Shown here piece after piece: positions 13,042 to 27,000 of a stretch of DNA of 64,000 nucleotides. Location: contig JAGUCH010000008.1 in assembly GCA_019096065.1 (NCBI GenBank), forward strand, positions 1,865,001 to 1,929,000, in the 5' to 3' direction. The stretch comes from Paracyclopina nana. Taxonomy: Eukaryota > Arthropoda > Copepoda > Cyclopoida > Cyclopettidae. How positions within the stretch are numbered: the first letter of the stretch is position 1; each line of letters opens with the position of its first letter. The notes under the pieces were generated by a model. It worked only from the letters and a program-made list of their open reading frames with translations. It ran no database searches and was not told where the DNA came from. The translations under genes were made by a program, and so were the position numbers.

Positions 13042-13243
13042 CATTTTTTTTCTGTGGTACTTTTATTTTTTGGACAGCCTGTAAAGTTGCTTCTGCTACC
13101 TGAGCTTTGGTACCATGAGTCACGCGAATTAAGTGTGTACCTGCGAGTCTGCTGTTGTAGTTATAGCTACTGCATCAAATGGAAAGCAGCTTTTCCCTAG
13201 TAGTAGTAGTGAAAGTCTTCCCTTGGAACAATATGTAAAAGAG

Positions 13244-15963
13244 ATGACCACTGTGTCATCCATTGTTGCTGCCAACTCTTCCGAATTCATGACTAAAACT
13301 CCATTCCTCAAAGCCAGAAGTGTCTCCTCCTCCTTCGAAGATGAGGAGGAGGAGGAAGAAGAACCTCTGCCACAGCCTCTGGAAGAGGTTGATGATGACC
13401 ACCGAATCGAGATCAGCAAGAGGAAGGTGTCCAACTCTCTGCCAGTGGTGAACAAAATGAACCAGCATGTCTACAATGATCACCAAAACCCCGCAAAAGG
13501 TAACCATTCTATTTATGGTTTCTTTATAAGCACCACGCATCTTCTAGGACTCAAACGGTACAAAATCCTCAGTTTGATTGGGGATGGCACTTACGGATTG
13601 GTGTACATGGCCAACAATGTGGAAACGAGGGAGAAGGTGGCCATCAAGGCTATGAAACGAAAGTACCACTCGTGGGATGAGGTCATGGACTTGCGTGAAG
13701 TGAAATCCCTGAAAAAGCTCCACCATCCCAATGTGGTCAAGCTCAAAGAGGTCATTCGCGAGAACTCGAGGCTGTACTTTGTCTTTGAGTACGTCAAAGG
13801 AGACCTGCTAGGCCTCATGCGCGAAAAGGCCGAGCCTTTTCCAGAGTTCTGGATCAGATCCGTCATTCAGCAAGTATTGCAGGTGACCAAATTTAATTTT
13901 TTCATTTCACTCAAAAGAGGTGACGCAAATCGCTTTTCGCCTGTTTGCTCTTCAGCCTGTTTCAGCCTTACTTGACTAGAAATCTAATTTGCATACGAGC
14001 TGTAAAATATTATTCATTCCAGGGCTTGACTTATATGCATCGCCTGGGCTTTTTTCACAGAGACCTGAAACCCGAAAACATTCTTGCAACTGGGCCAGAT
14101 GTGGTGAAAATCGCGGATTTCGGCCTAGTCAGGGAAATTCGCTCTTCGCCGCCTTACACGGATTACGTCTCCACTAGATGGTACAGTGGTCACAGTCTAA
14201 ACATGCTGCAGCTAGGCAATACGCGTACATTTATCTTCCGCATGTTGAGCAATTTTCCGTGATGAAGTGCATCATTTAACAGCTTTCTTCTTCCTAGATA
14301 TTTCTCCAATATGGCCCAACATGTTGCATCAAGGCCGAAATGGCTCCTTTTTTTAGCGTTAAGAATGTCTCTCACTTTTTTGAAAAACTTTGTTCAGCAG
14401 AGCAAAACCACTGTGCGAAGAAGAGGGAAAACTTTTTTAAGCCGTAGTAGAAGGAAACCAATAATTCTAATGCACTTCTTGAGGGCCCAACAAGAAAAGT
14501 CTTTGGTTGCTCGCAAATTTTGAAAAATGCCTCCTTCATTTGGTCTTTCAGGTACAGAGCCCCCGAGGTGCTGTTGAGGTCGACCAATTATAACTCGCCA
14601 ATTGACATTTGGGCTGTGGGTTGCATAACCAGTGAACTTTACACCAAAAGGCCACTTTTTCCTGGTAAGTGAGCTTTTCCAACTCGAAAGAGCCATAAAT
14701 TACCAAAAATATGCTAATCGATGCTAGCCGCCAGTGCGCGCATGCCGCACTGGCACGCCTGCCCATTTCAAAGGCCTTTTGAAAAAAAAGAGTGCAATAA
14801 AGTAGTTCTGTTTTTCTGCAGGAACTTCCGAAATCGATCAGCTGTACAAAATTGCTTCCATCATGGGCACACCTGGACGAAATGATTGGCCAGATGGTTA
14901 TGTTCTTGCCAACAACATGAGCTTTCGATTCCCCACCTTCTCCCCAACCCATCTCTCCCAAGTCCTGGGGCCAAGATCATCAGCCAGGGCCGTCTCATTT
15001 CTCTACGCTTTACTCGCTTGGAATCCATCCTGGAGGTCATCAGCTCAAGAGGCGCTCAGACACTCGTACTTTAGAATGTCCAACAACGGCCTCAATAACG
15101 GCCTCAAGGCCGACCTCAACAGTCTCTACCCCGAGGACAAGTGTGAGGCTGCTGAAACAGAGTCCATGCTGTCGCTATCGCTCAGACCTAGAAATAACGG
15201 CCTCCTCGATCAGCAGCAGCAGTCTCAGCAGCTGCAGCCTCTGGCGGCCTCGGGGAGGATGCCACTACCATTAACTGAAATTGAGCCTCATTTCTCCAGA
15301 GATTTGGCCAGAAGATTGACCAAGCAAGCGTCAGAAGAGAGGCCGAAAAGCCCCCAACAGCAGCCGCAACAGCAACAACCTTCCAGCCTCGAGGATGACC
15401 TCCATGACCTCATTTCAGCTTTCAGCCTGGACTCATCCAAACGAAGTAGGGGGAACCGAGGCCGACTGCTGATCTTATCCCCTCCAAAGGCCTCGCCCAT
15501 TGGAGCCAGTCTAAGGTTGACTAAAAGGCAGCCTCAGAAATTGACGAGGTCGTCGCCGTTCCAAAATACTTACCATTCTAATGGCCTCCACTTTTCACCC
15601 ACTGCAACCAAATTCACCTTGCTCTATGGACATCAGCAGCCTCCAACTTTTAAAATTGTCTCTCCATCCAAGCTTGGCTTGGAGGCTGCAAGAGAGGCTG
15701 TCAAGCAGCCTCAAATTGAGGAGATCATGGGCAAAAGAATTGGCGGCCCTTCATCTAAGTTGACTCACCACCAGTTCAGGAGCCTGCCAGACTTTGTGAC
15801 CAAAAAGGCCCCAACCACGACTCAAATTCTGAGGCCGCGGCCGGCAGATGAGGCCACAATCAATGTCAACGGAAAGGGACTGGTTAATGCAGCTGATGCT
15901 GATCAGCAACGAGCGCCAAGAATACAAGTGAGGCCCGACTGGGCTGCTAAATATCTCAAATGA
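13244..15963 (+). CDS. MAK/ICK (RCK family) protein kinase
   Basis: This is a Ser/Thr kinase of the CMGC group related to MAK, ICK/CILK1 and C. elegans DYF-5, which act at the cilium tip and control cilium length and intraflagellar transport. Exons are 13244-13499, 13548-13882, 14023-14180, 14552-14664 and 14822-15963. Kinase landmarks are P-loop GDGTYG, VAIKAMK, the family signature [25 protein letters not shown], the TDY activation motif and [12 protein letters not shown], then [15 protein letters not shown]. The long disordered tail is rich in Gln and Ser and ends [10 protein letters not shown], like the conserved end of MAK/ICK proteins. An unusual acidic N-terminal extension of about 85 residues precedes the kinase domain. 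13244 is the first in-frame ATG, but an upstream exon is possible. The 48-bp intron at 13500-13547 keeps the frame open, so retention would add 16 residues. A poly(A) signal AATAAA is at 15985. Confidence 0.92.
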
Positions 15964-16054
15964 CCAACAACTACTATTTTCCATAATAAAAACAAACGGC
16001 AACAGCTGACTCTGGTTGAACAGGGTTGACATCACACATTGACTTGAAGGAGGT

Positions 16055-16610
16055 CCTAACCCAAACTCTTTACAACACCCAAAAAATATGCATTTTCTGA
16101 AAGCTTGTGTTCTTAGGGTTCTTTCGGTAGTAATTTAAAAATCCTGGCCTATGGCTTCCCATAACATAAAATTTTCAAAAACGTCTAGCACCTACAGTTT
16201 ATTATTTTTTGAGATTATTAATAGCAATGACCCCCTCTAAAAAAAGAAGATCTAACTTTTTTATTTCATATGCAAGTCTGTAAAACGCACTCAAATTGAG
16301 ATATTTGCTGCCAAACTTATTATGCAAAATTAATCAAGTTAGCAGTAATCCACTTTTAGCATCGCTCTCCGTTTCTGTTCATCCTAGCGATTTTACTATG
16401 AAGTAATTTAAGTTTTATTTTTGAATGGTATCGGGGGTCATTAAAGCTACCTATCCCCAAAAAATGAGCCATTTTTGCGCAAAACGTTTTTATTTTTATG
16501 TAATTGGAAGCGATAGGCCAGGATTTTTATTTTATCACCATATGAACCCTTGGGACATAAGCTTTCAGAAAATATATAATTATTGGGTGTTGTAAGTAGT
16601 TTGGGTTAGG
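16055..16610. mobile_element. Inverted-repeat MITE between the kinase and KMO genes
   Basis: Long imperfect terminal inverted repeats of about 120 bp start CCTAACCCAAAC and include a matched block around TTTCTGAAAGCTT and ATCCTGGCCTAT. The centre has no coding frame. No certain target duplication is seen. The superfamily is unassigned. Confidence 0.75.
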
Positions 16611-16933
16611 TCCTTTGTCAGGTCAATGTGATCATATTTGTAGAGAGCCTAAACTTGAAAGCAAATGCCGTTTTGAGCGAAATCTCTACTGCAAGAAAGC
16701 TAACTTTTTCCATCTCTTGCAGACTGAGAAAAAGGCCTAAAAAAATGCACAATTGAATAAGAAGACATCAAAAGAAATGTAATTGGCCATATAAAAAAGC
16801 ATCCAGCTCCTTTGAAATTTGAGTGTGGAGCAATATTGGAATGGCATTTCTCCCATCCAATGTTATAAATGCCGCCGTTCAATATTTTATGCGTAGGATC
16901 TATTTTTGCTACCTTCCCTTGAAAAAAAGGAAT

Positions 16934-19690
<2,757 letters not shown>

Positions 19691-21258
19691 CTTTTCCGTT
19701 TGATCTTGGCCAAAGTAGAAACCTTTGCTGAATGACAATGTGAAAATTGAGCTTGCATAACACCCAAAAAAAGCTTATCTTGCTTTACGCAACGACGGCT
19801 CTATATCACGCAGCGCAGGGTCAAAAACGAGTTTGTTGTTTTCATCTGGTTTTGGTCAGCATTCAGCTGTGACCGTATAGTGATGCGCGGCGATCAGCGT
19901 TGTGCCCACGCACGATGGGGGGAAAGGGGCAGAAAAAGGCTCATTTTCGGTTTTTGTTCCCGCAGTGAGTCCCGCACAGTAACAACCACCGCCAAAGCTC
20001 TTGACTTTTTCCACCGAATTCCAATAAAGTGATCAATTGACTGCTCCAAGTTCTTGTTAGCGCCCGCGCATTCATGCAAAATTACTTTACAATCGAACCT
20101 TGTAAATTGCTTTAAAAAAACAAGGATATTACAATTACGTAATGCTATGTAAGCCCCACAAATAGCCAGCTTGTTGCTTACCCCACTAAGAATGGACATT
20201 ATTCAATGAAGGATTGTTTCAGATTTTCCTGAAGAGCTTTCTTTTTCAATCTTAGTTTGATGCTTTATATTAGCAATTGATGACATCAATTATGGAAATG
20301 CATTTCTCTATGTAACTAATTGCTTTATTCATTGGATCATTGCACTCAGGAGGAGGAGGCAAATTGATGATTTGAAACCCTGTAGCTGCATGACGAAGAA
20401 AAATTTTAAAATAGCACATGTAACGCACATTATAGGAACCCGAAGTCAAGCTGACTGCACTAGATGGCACTGAGTTCAGACGGCTTGACGTCATCAGTGC
20501 GCGCGCGTAGTTGACACGTTTAACAAATGAACTGCCAGATGTGAACTATATTAAAAAGTCAAAAAGAGCCAGCTCCCTCGTACAAAAACGCCACTTTAAT
20601 AAAATGGGTCAATCTGGATACACTTTTAATTAGTGTTCTAGCTTGCCCGTAAGCCAGCCCAAAGGCCAGCCTGTAATTTGAGGAAAAGATGGAATTTCAG
20701 GAAAGATAGCTCTCTAAATATAGTGAGATGTAAATATAATTGGTCAATTTGAATCTTAGACACTACTTAAGCTTGTAAAAATTATACCTTACGAAAAATA
20801 ATCAAGAAAATAAGGCATTTTGCTCATTCAGACGGCGCTACGAAGTCAGCAATCAGCCGTCTGAAATCTTATGAGCTTGCCGGTAGGATAAATATGGTAC
20901 GATTTACGGTTCCCTATAGTTTATAGTGTATAATGTAATGATTCCATTAGAATGGCGAATAATAATTTCTTTGAAAACAATAGCCAGACATTTTGCGGTG
21001 TGAAGTTCAACAAAAAGTCTCCAAGTTGAGGTTTTCATTCTAGTGCTTTCATTCTGAAGGGATTTGCCAGGATTTTCTCCTTTGACTGTGTCAATTTACT
21101 ATTTGTGCTTCTTTTGGTGCACACTTGTTAAGGAAAAGAAGCAGGAAAGAGACAAGCCCGAAGAATCTCAGAACTTGTGCACTTCACTTCAAAGGAGATG
21201 AAATAGCTCAGCTTCATTGCATCTCAGCTGAAAATAGCACAAACATAAATGACGCTCA
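19691..21258. other. Upstream region of KMO, no gene seen
   Basis: No convincing exons. It contains a perfect CRE-type palindrome TGACGTCA near 20486 and several copies of TTCAGACGGC in both orientations (about 20473, 20828 and 20868). These could be KMO regulatory or repeat sequences, but nothing in the sequence alone decides this. Confidence 0.4.
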
Positions 21259-21263
21259 TAAAC

Positions 21264-21503
21264 TGTTTCGAGAGGACGACTACCGCGGCCTCTGCGATGG
21301 AAGCTTCAAAGTTCTACCGCCTTTGTAGCTTCATACAAAGAAATGAAATAAAAGATATATAAAAAACACAACTCGTTCGTTTGGTATCGGATTCGGTTCT
21401 GTCGCTTTATTGAGATAATAAGCTGAAACTTGCGCTAAACTCAGTAATGAACAAGAGAATGTACTGTTGAGAATACAAGGTACATTGAAACGGGGTTCCA
21501 ACA
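21264..21503 (-). repeat. 3' LTR (left copy)
   Basis: This is a 240-bp copy bounded by TGTT...AACA. Compared with the right copy it has two one-base deletions and two substitutions. On the minus strand it is downstream of the polypurine tract, so it is the 3' LTR. Confidence 0.9.
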
Positions 21504-21515
21504 TCCTCCCCCCAA
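21504..21515 (-). other. Polypurine tract of the LTR element
   Basis: On the minus strand the bases immediately before the 3' LTR are TTGGGGGGAGGA, the expected plus-strand primer site. This fixes the orientation of the element. Confidence 0.85.
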
Positions 21516-21882
21516 GTTAGGCCACGAGGCCTAACTTACAGCTCGCCCTCAGCAGTGGCTTCACTTCCAGGCTTGCATCAAACGCCAATTTGAAAGTGAT
21601 GATGGACGCCTTGCCTCCAAACCCATTGTAGACCTCGAAAGAGACCATCATGTCAATGAAAGTTGAAGGGAGCCAATTAAGCAAAATTATTCTCCAAAAC
21701 GAGCATAAGGACATGGAATATGGTCATTGCCATAGCAGCGGTGATCAAATGCATCGTTTTTACAACTTGCGGCAAGGCATCTTGTTCTTCATCTCCTTCT
21801 TTTGGGGCAGTCCAATAAGCTTGTCAAAAGTGGGTAGGGATGTCAGCAGTGATGCTGGCATTGAGGCCAAGGGGTGTTGATC

Positions 21883-22561
21883 AGCAGCAACATTTGGGAC
21901 AGTGATTCCAAGATCACCAGCCTAACTGGAGGATGAGTCAGACATTTTGGTTATACCACTTCTCCCGTTTCTTCATTGCAACATAAAGAAAGATGGCAAA
22001 GAAGGGGGCAGGCCCAAAACCCTGGCAGAAATTGCTGCAGTGTCAACCTCGCGGTTGGCAGCTAGACGTCAGCCCATCTCCATAACCTCAAGATCCATTG
22101 AAGGTGCTGTGCTGGCGACAGCATCATTGGGAACTTGATGAGGAGAACTCCCACAGCCCATGCCCCCGATCGGCTTTGGCTGCAAGACGGAGATCCTCAA
22201 CTCGTCCTGGGCATTGTGCAGTGACCAGCAGTGGCATCATTTGGGACAGTGATTCAAGAATCACCAGCCTCAATGGAGGATGGGGCAGACATTATTTCCG
22301 GTTGTACCACTGTTTTCTCTTCATTGCAACATAAAGAAAAATGGCAAAGAAGGCTGGACAGAAACTCCTGCAGCGCCAACCTCGCGGTTGGCGGCCAGGT
22401 GTCGGCCCATCTCCACCATCTCAAGCTCTTCAAAAGCACACATTGAATGTGCTGGGCTTGCGACAGCACCATTGGGGACTTGATGAGATTTCCCACAGCC
22501 CGTGCCCCCGATCGGCTTTGGCTGCAAGACGGAGATCCCTTGTCCTGGGCATCAATATTGT
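21883..22561. repeat. Tandem duplication inside the LTR element (two units of about 340 bp)
   Basis: Two diverged direct copies run 21883-22220 and 22221-22561. Both share CATTTGGGACAGTGATT, TTCATTGCAACATAAAG, ACCTCGCGGTTGGC and CCCCGATCGGCTTTGGCTG. Divergence between units exceeds that between the LTRs, so the duplication is older than the insertion. Confidence 0.85.
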
Positions 22562-23236
22562 GGGAAGCTGAAGAGCGAGAGTCAGATGAATGGCCATGTG
22601 AATCTAAGTCCAATAAAGCATCCTTGTCCACCACTTCCAGAACATCACTTTCGTTTGAGTTATTTGTAGCAATTTTCTATAATCGTCTGAGCATATTGCA
22701 GGTGACTGCTGAGGCCTGACTTATACAGCATTTAGTCATATATTACTCAAAAATGCCAAAAGCAAAGCAAGCAGCAGCCCCGCGGCTGTTGTCTTCTTTT
22801 GTCAGTCTCCCCTCTCCAGGTCCAATCTTGAACATCAGCTAAGAAGGGTGATCCCATAGCGTCATTGGTCGATTTGTTCAGTTTTTTGAGGTGGTCATGG
22901 TAGCTTGCTAAGTTTTTGGCAGCTGCAAAGCTGCCAAACATTTGATGCTAGCAAACTTAAGCATGCTTTGTCCAAGGTGGTACAGGTGGAGGTCTTGACC
23001 TTCTTCCAATCCTTGGAATCCATGAAGCCAAAATCAGAACGCAAAATAAGACATGACAGGGAATTGTTGGCCGCGAGGCCAACATGAATTTGAAGCAAGA
23101 CGACTTCAAAATGGCTCCCCCCATTTTTTCTAGAGAGAACCAGTGTTTTTTGCAGGTGTTGTGCCCGAGTTCCTGGGCATTACATATATCTAAAGGTACC
23201 GGCGGTTACCTGGGCAGCCGCGAGGCTGCCTGCAAT

Positions 23237-23254
23237 CCCGGGTCGCTTGCACCA
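23237..23254 (-). other. Primer-binding site of the LTR element
   Basis: Two bases inside the 5' LTR, the minus strand reads TGGTGCAAGCGACCCGGG. Its complement ends CCCGGGTCGCTTGCACCA, which has the form of a tRNA 3' end with CCA. The primer tRNA species was not identified. Confidence 0.8.
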
Positions 23255-23256
23255 GA

Positions 23257-23498
23257 TGTTTCGAGAGGACGACTACCGCGGCCTCTGCGATGGAAGCTTC
23301 AAAGTTCTACCGCCTTTGTAAGCTTCATACAAAAGAAATGAAATAAAAGATATATAAAAAGTACAACTCGTTCGTTTGGTATCGGATTCGGTTCTGTCGC
23401 TTTATTGAGATAATAAGCTGAAACTTGCGCTAAACTCAGTAATGAACAAGAGAATGTACTGTTGAGAATACAAGGTACATTGAAACGGGGTTCCAACA
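23257..23498 (-). repeat. 5' LTR (right copy)
   Basis: This is a 242-bp copy of the terminal repeat with TGTT...AACA ends, followed by the right target duplication TAAAC. On the minus strand it precedes the primer-binding site, so it is the 5' LTR and carries the element promoter. Confidence 0.9.
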
Positions 23499-23503
23499 TA
23501 AAC

Positions 23504-24063
23504 AAGCACCTGAGTGATTATTCTTGAGCCAGCCTTTCTTGTATTGCTGGTTTTTTTACGCTGATAAAAGTAAAAATAGCATTTTACTACTGTTTTGGCT
23601 AGCCTTTGGTAAAGTGAGAGCTTGAGCTTTGCGGCACGTAACATTTTTTCAATTTTTGCATTTTTTGCAATTTAAAAGCCACTCGTTCATCACGAGTGTC
23701 TTGCTCATTTTGCAGTGAATTCAAGGAAACGTAACCTAACTTGCAGCTTAAACAGATACTTATCTGTCATCACATAGTGAAAGTTTCTTTAGTTAAGCAA
23801 AAGTCAATTGCTGTTGAGCACTTTGCGCGGCTTTTATATCAATTTTTTGGCTTTGAAGTTTTTGCATGACTTTTTGGAGGCTGGAATTTTGAGTGCGCCT
23901 GTTGCGCGCGGTGCGCCGTTTCTTTCTTCTGCTTCGTCAAAGAGGAGGACAAAAGTGGAGGCCGTGGTGTGGAAAAGGCCGGAGAGCCTCAATTCTTTCG
24001 CGAGCCTCGGATCGATTGGAGGTCCATAAAATTGCCAGCAAGCATCCTCTCACCATCATCACC
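23504..24063. promoter_or_regulatory. Upstream and 5' leader region of the amine receptor
   Basis: This 560-bp stretch between the LTR element and the receptor ATG has no gene. The last 150 bp are purine- and CG-richer and probably form the 5' untranslated leader. The LTR insertion lies only about 560 bp upstream of the start codon, so it may affect receptor expression. No core promoter element was identified. Confidence 0.4.
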
Positions 24064-27000
24064 ATGAATTCCTCCAACTTCTACGCCATTGACGAGTTGC
24101 CCGGTAAGACCCGCCATTACGTAACGAGGCCAGTGTGCTAATTAGTGAGGGGCATGCTTATATAGCATCTACAAGAGTATTTCTCATGTTGTATTGGGTC
24201 ATTACTCAAGGTTTTTGCCGTTGAGTCACGTCTTGTACTGCATGCTTTAATTGAGCAATAAGCTACAAAACTAGTTTTATTTGTCTTCTTGGCGTTTTTC
24301 TATCTAAGAGCCTCTTCCAAGCCAATTTTGGTAGTTTTCTACCTCTGAATCATCGCAAGTTGCCATTCAGCTCTGCATAATTTGCGCAAATCATGGATGA
24401 CCAGCTATGAAGCATTTTTTCGGATCTGCACAAATCATATTTGGTTAACAAATTGCTGCATTTGCAGGGATGGAAGCCGACTTTGTAAAAGCTCTTTTCT
24501 TATTAGGCAGTTGGAAGAATTTTTCCTTCTTTCAGCCGAGGATGCCAACGGTTCAACTGTGTACTATTCCTCACTTTTTGGCACTGATTTGGCCATGCCA
24601 GAATGGGAGGCCTTGGTCACCATTTTCTTCTTGTCCATTGTGGTCATAGTCACCGTCATTGGCAACATTTTGGTGATCATCAGTGTCCTCACTTACACTC
24701 CACTCAAGATCACTCCAAACTACTTCATCATTTCTTTGGCAGTGGCTGACTTGACCGTTTCAGTCTGCGTTCTGCCATTCAATGTGGTCTCCATAGTTCT
24801 TGGCAGATGGGTGAGTGGGGTTTAGCACGAAAAAAGATGGCACGATAAAGGGCATCCTTTTTGGGATACCGCCTTGGGCCGAAAAGTGTTTCCAGATGGC
24901 TTGATTTAGTCATCATGTTCATCGCAATGACAATAGCCAATAGATATAATTGTTCCAGATTTTTGGCTCAATGTTCTGTAAAATGTGGCTGACCTCTGAT
25001 GTGCTCTGCTGCACAGCCTCCATTTTGAATTTGTGCGCCATCGCGCTGGACCGCTACTACGCTTTGCACGACCCAATTGAGCATGCTCGCCGGCGAACGG
25101 TCAACTTTGTGCTCGGCATGATCACTCTGGTTTGGTAACTAAAATGAGCCGCTAATTAGAGCTGTGAGAAATGGCCTTTACTTTAGGTTAGTCTCCTGCC
25201 TCATTTGCTTGCCTCCCCTCATTGGCTGGAATGACTGGCCAGAGGTCTGGACCAATGAGACACCCTGTAGGCTCACTGAGGAGCCAGGCTATGTGGTATA
25301 CTCATCCATGGGCTCCTTTTACATTCCCTTGGCCATCATCATCTTCGTATACATCAAGATTTTCCAGGTAATTCAATCTGAATAATTCATGGTCTACGCT
25401 AATGGATTCCACTACGAATCAGATCTGTCACTGTCAGGCCTCATTAAACCATTTTTGCTTCTTTTCTTCCCTTTGTGCTGCGGTACTGCTGTAACGCCGA
25501 TATTTATTCCGGAATAGCCACATGCACAGCGCTAGCTTTTTAAGCGCGAATTTAAGTTATTTGCGATCGAGGGCTATGTAAATCATGATTAGTAGATAAA
25601 AGAGGCTACCGATCGCTTAGAGAGGGAGCGTAACGCGCACTTGACAAGTGAGCGCACTTGACGAGTGAGCGCACTTAACGAGTGAGCGCACTTCATGAGT
25701 GAGCTCACTTGACGAGTGAGCGCACTTGACTAGTGAGCATACATCCAAACTAGTGAGGATATCGTAGCTCTGTGAAGAGGGTTACTAGTTGAATCATGAG
25801 ACGACCAGATTGTGATCAAAGCAACGAACTCAATCTTCCGCTTATGGATGAAATAAAGCAGGAGTCCGCAAGAAGCGTAACCGTAAAAATACCATTACAC
25901 AGTGGTTAAAAATGCCGCTTTCACGCTCATCCCGAAAAAGTCGCGAAATTTGACGTAGCATCTTTTTCTTATAGCCGTAAGCTAAAAACAGGCTATCATA
26001 GCTCCTCATTCCGCGAATTTCCGCGCTCAATTTTAATTGATTATCCTAAAATGGTGTCTTGGCTATATTTTTTGTCACAGTATCATGATTACATTCGATT
26101 CCAAACAAAAATTATAGCTGCTTGAAAATAGCCAAAAATGGCTCTTCTACTATTTTTCCAAAAATGGACTTTATCCTAGAAAAATTGATTTTTAAGGCAA
26201 ACTTTCATCTTAATTTGTCAATATCTACTAATTTTGACACTTTTGATAGTCTAGAAGTTATTCAAATAAGAAGCTGAAAATTGGTCTTGAAATGAGGATT
26301 TGGCGATTTGACAGAATTTCTAGTGAGCGCGAAAACGGCTTTTTTGTCCACTGTGCATTATATCGCTTAAAAAAATTAATTTTTCAGCTAGATTACTATG
26401 CAGGCCTTCACTTTCGGCAATTCCCGCCGCAAAAAAGTGCATTTTTCGGGGAGTCATCTCGGAAATTGCAGCGGCAATCATAGAAAGAGAGAGCGGAAAC
26501 GCTAACGTTGCTAATTTTGGCTCCTTTCATACAATACGAATATAGTATATTGTGTGAGGTTTTCTCTGTAGCAGTGCTACAAGCTAGCGAGTGCCGAGGT
26601 AATTTTGCGTGAGATGATTGCTCTCTTTCTTTGCAGAATACTCAAAAGAGGCTGCGGAAACGCGCACAAGCCTCCAATTTGCAAGTGCTTTCCAAAACGA
26701 CCTCGGCCGGTTTACCCAATAAAACAGTCACTAAAGTTGTGGTCAGCAACACCAATGGCGACACCCATGAGATGATGTCTGGCTCTGTGGAAGCGGGTGA
26801 ACCTGCCATTCTCACCATCAAAGAAAATGGCAGCTCGGAGGAGAAAAAATCCTTCATTGACAGTGTAAGCAATCACTTATACTTGCCGCCATTCAAAAAG
26901 AGTTTCCAGATCGTTGCGATTAAAGTTGGCCTTTTTTCGTATTTGTCATTTTCCTTTTGCACTTAGCTTAACCTGTTTTTGAATGGTCTCTGAGGATTTT

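Larger units (their letters stand above)
21264..23498 (-). mobile_element. Non-autonomous LTR retrotransposon (TRIM/LARD-like), minus strand
   Basis: Two almost identical LTRs (240 and 242 bp, about four differences) bound a 1.75-kb interior. The 5-bp target duplication TAAAC is perfect (21259-21263 and 23499-23503). Read on the minus strand, the element has TGTTGGAA...CGAAACA LTRs, a tRNA-type primer-binding site just inside the first LTR and a polypurine tract just before the second. No reverse transcriptase, integrase or protease frame is present, so it must move with enzymes from elsewhere. Short minus-strand frames in the interior could be gag remnants. Near-identity of the LTRs points to recent insertion. 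Confidence 0.9.

Noticed and set aside
12916..13200. 94-codon frame through the tRNA-Tyr
   Set aside because: It translates tRNA sequence. Similar frames occur over the other tRNA-Tyr copies and are artefacts.
22254..22634. 126-codon minus frame in the LTR element as a host gene
   Set aside because: It lies across the tandem duplication inside the element and shows no domain. At most it is a gag remnant.
25630..25760. CRISPR-like short direct repeats
   Set aside because: The units are contiguous with no spacers, in an animal intron. It is a minisatellite.
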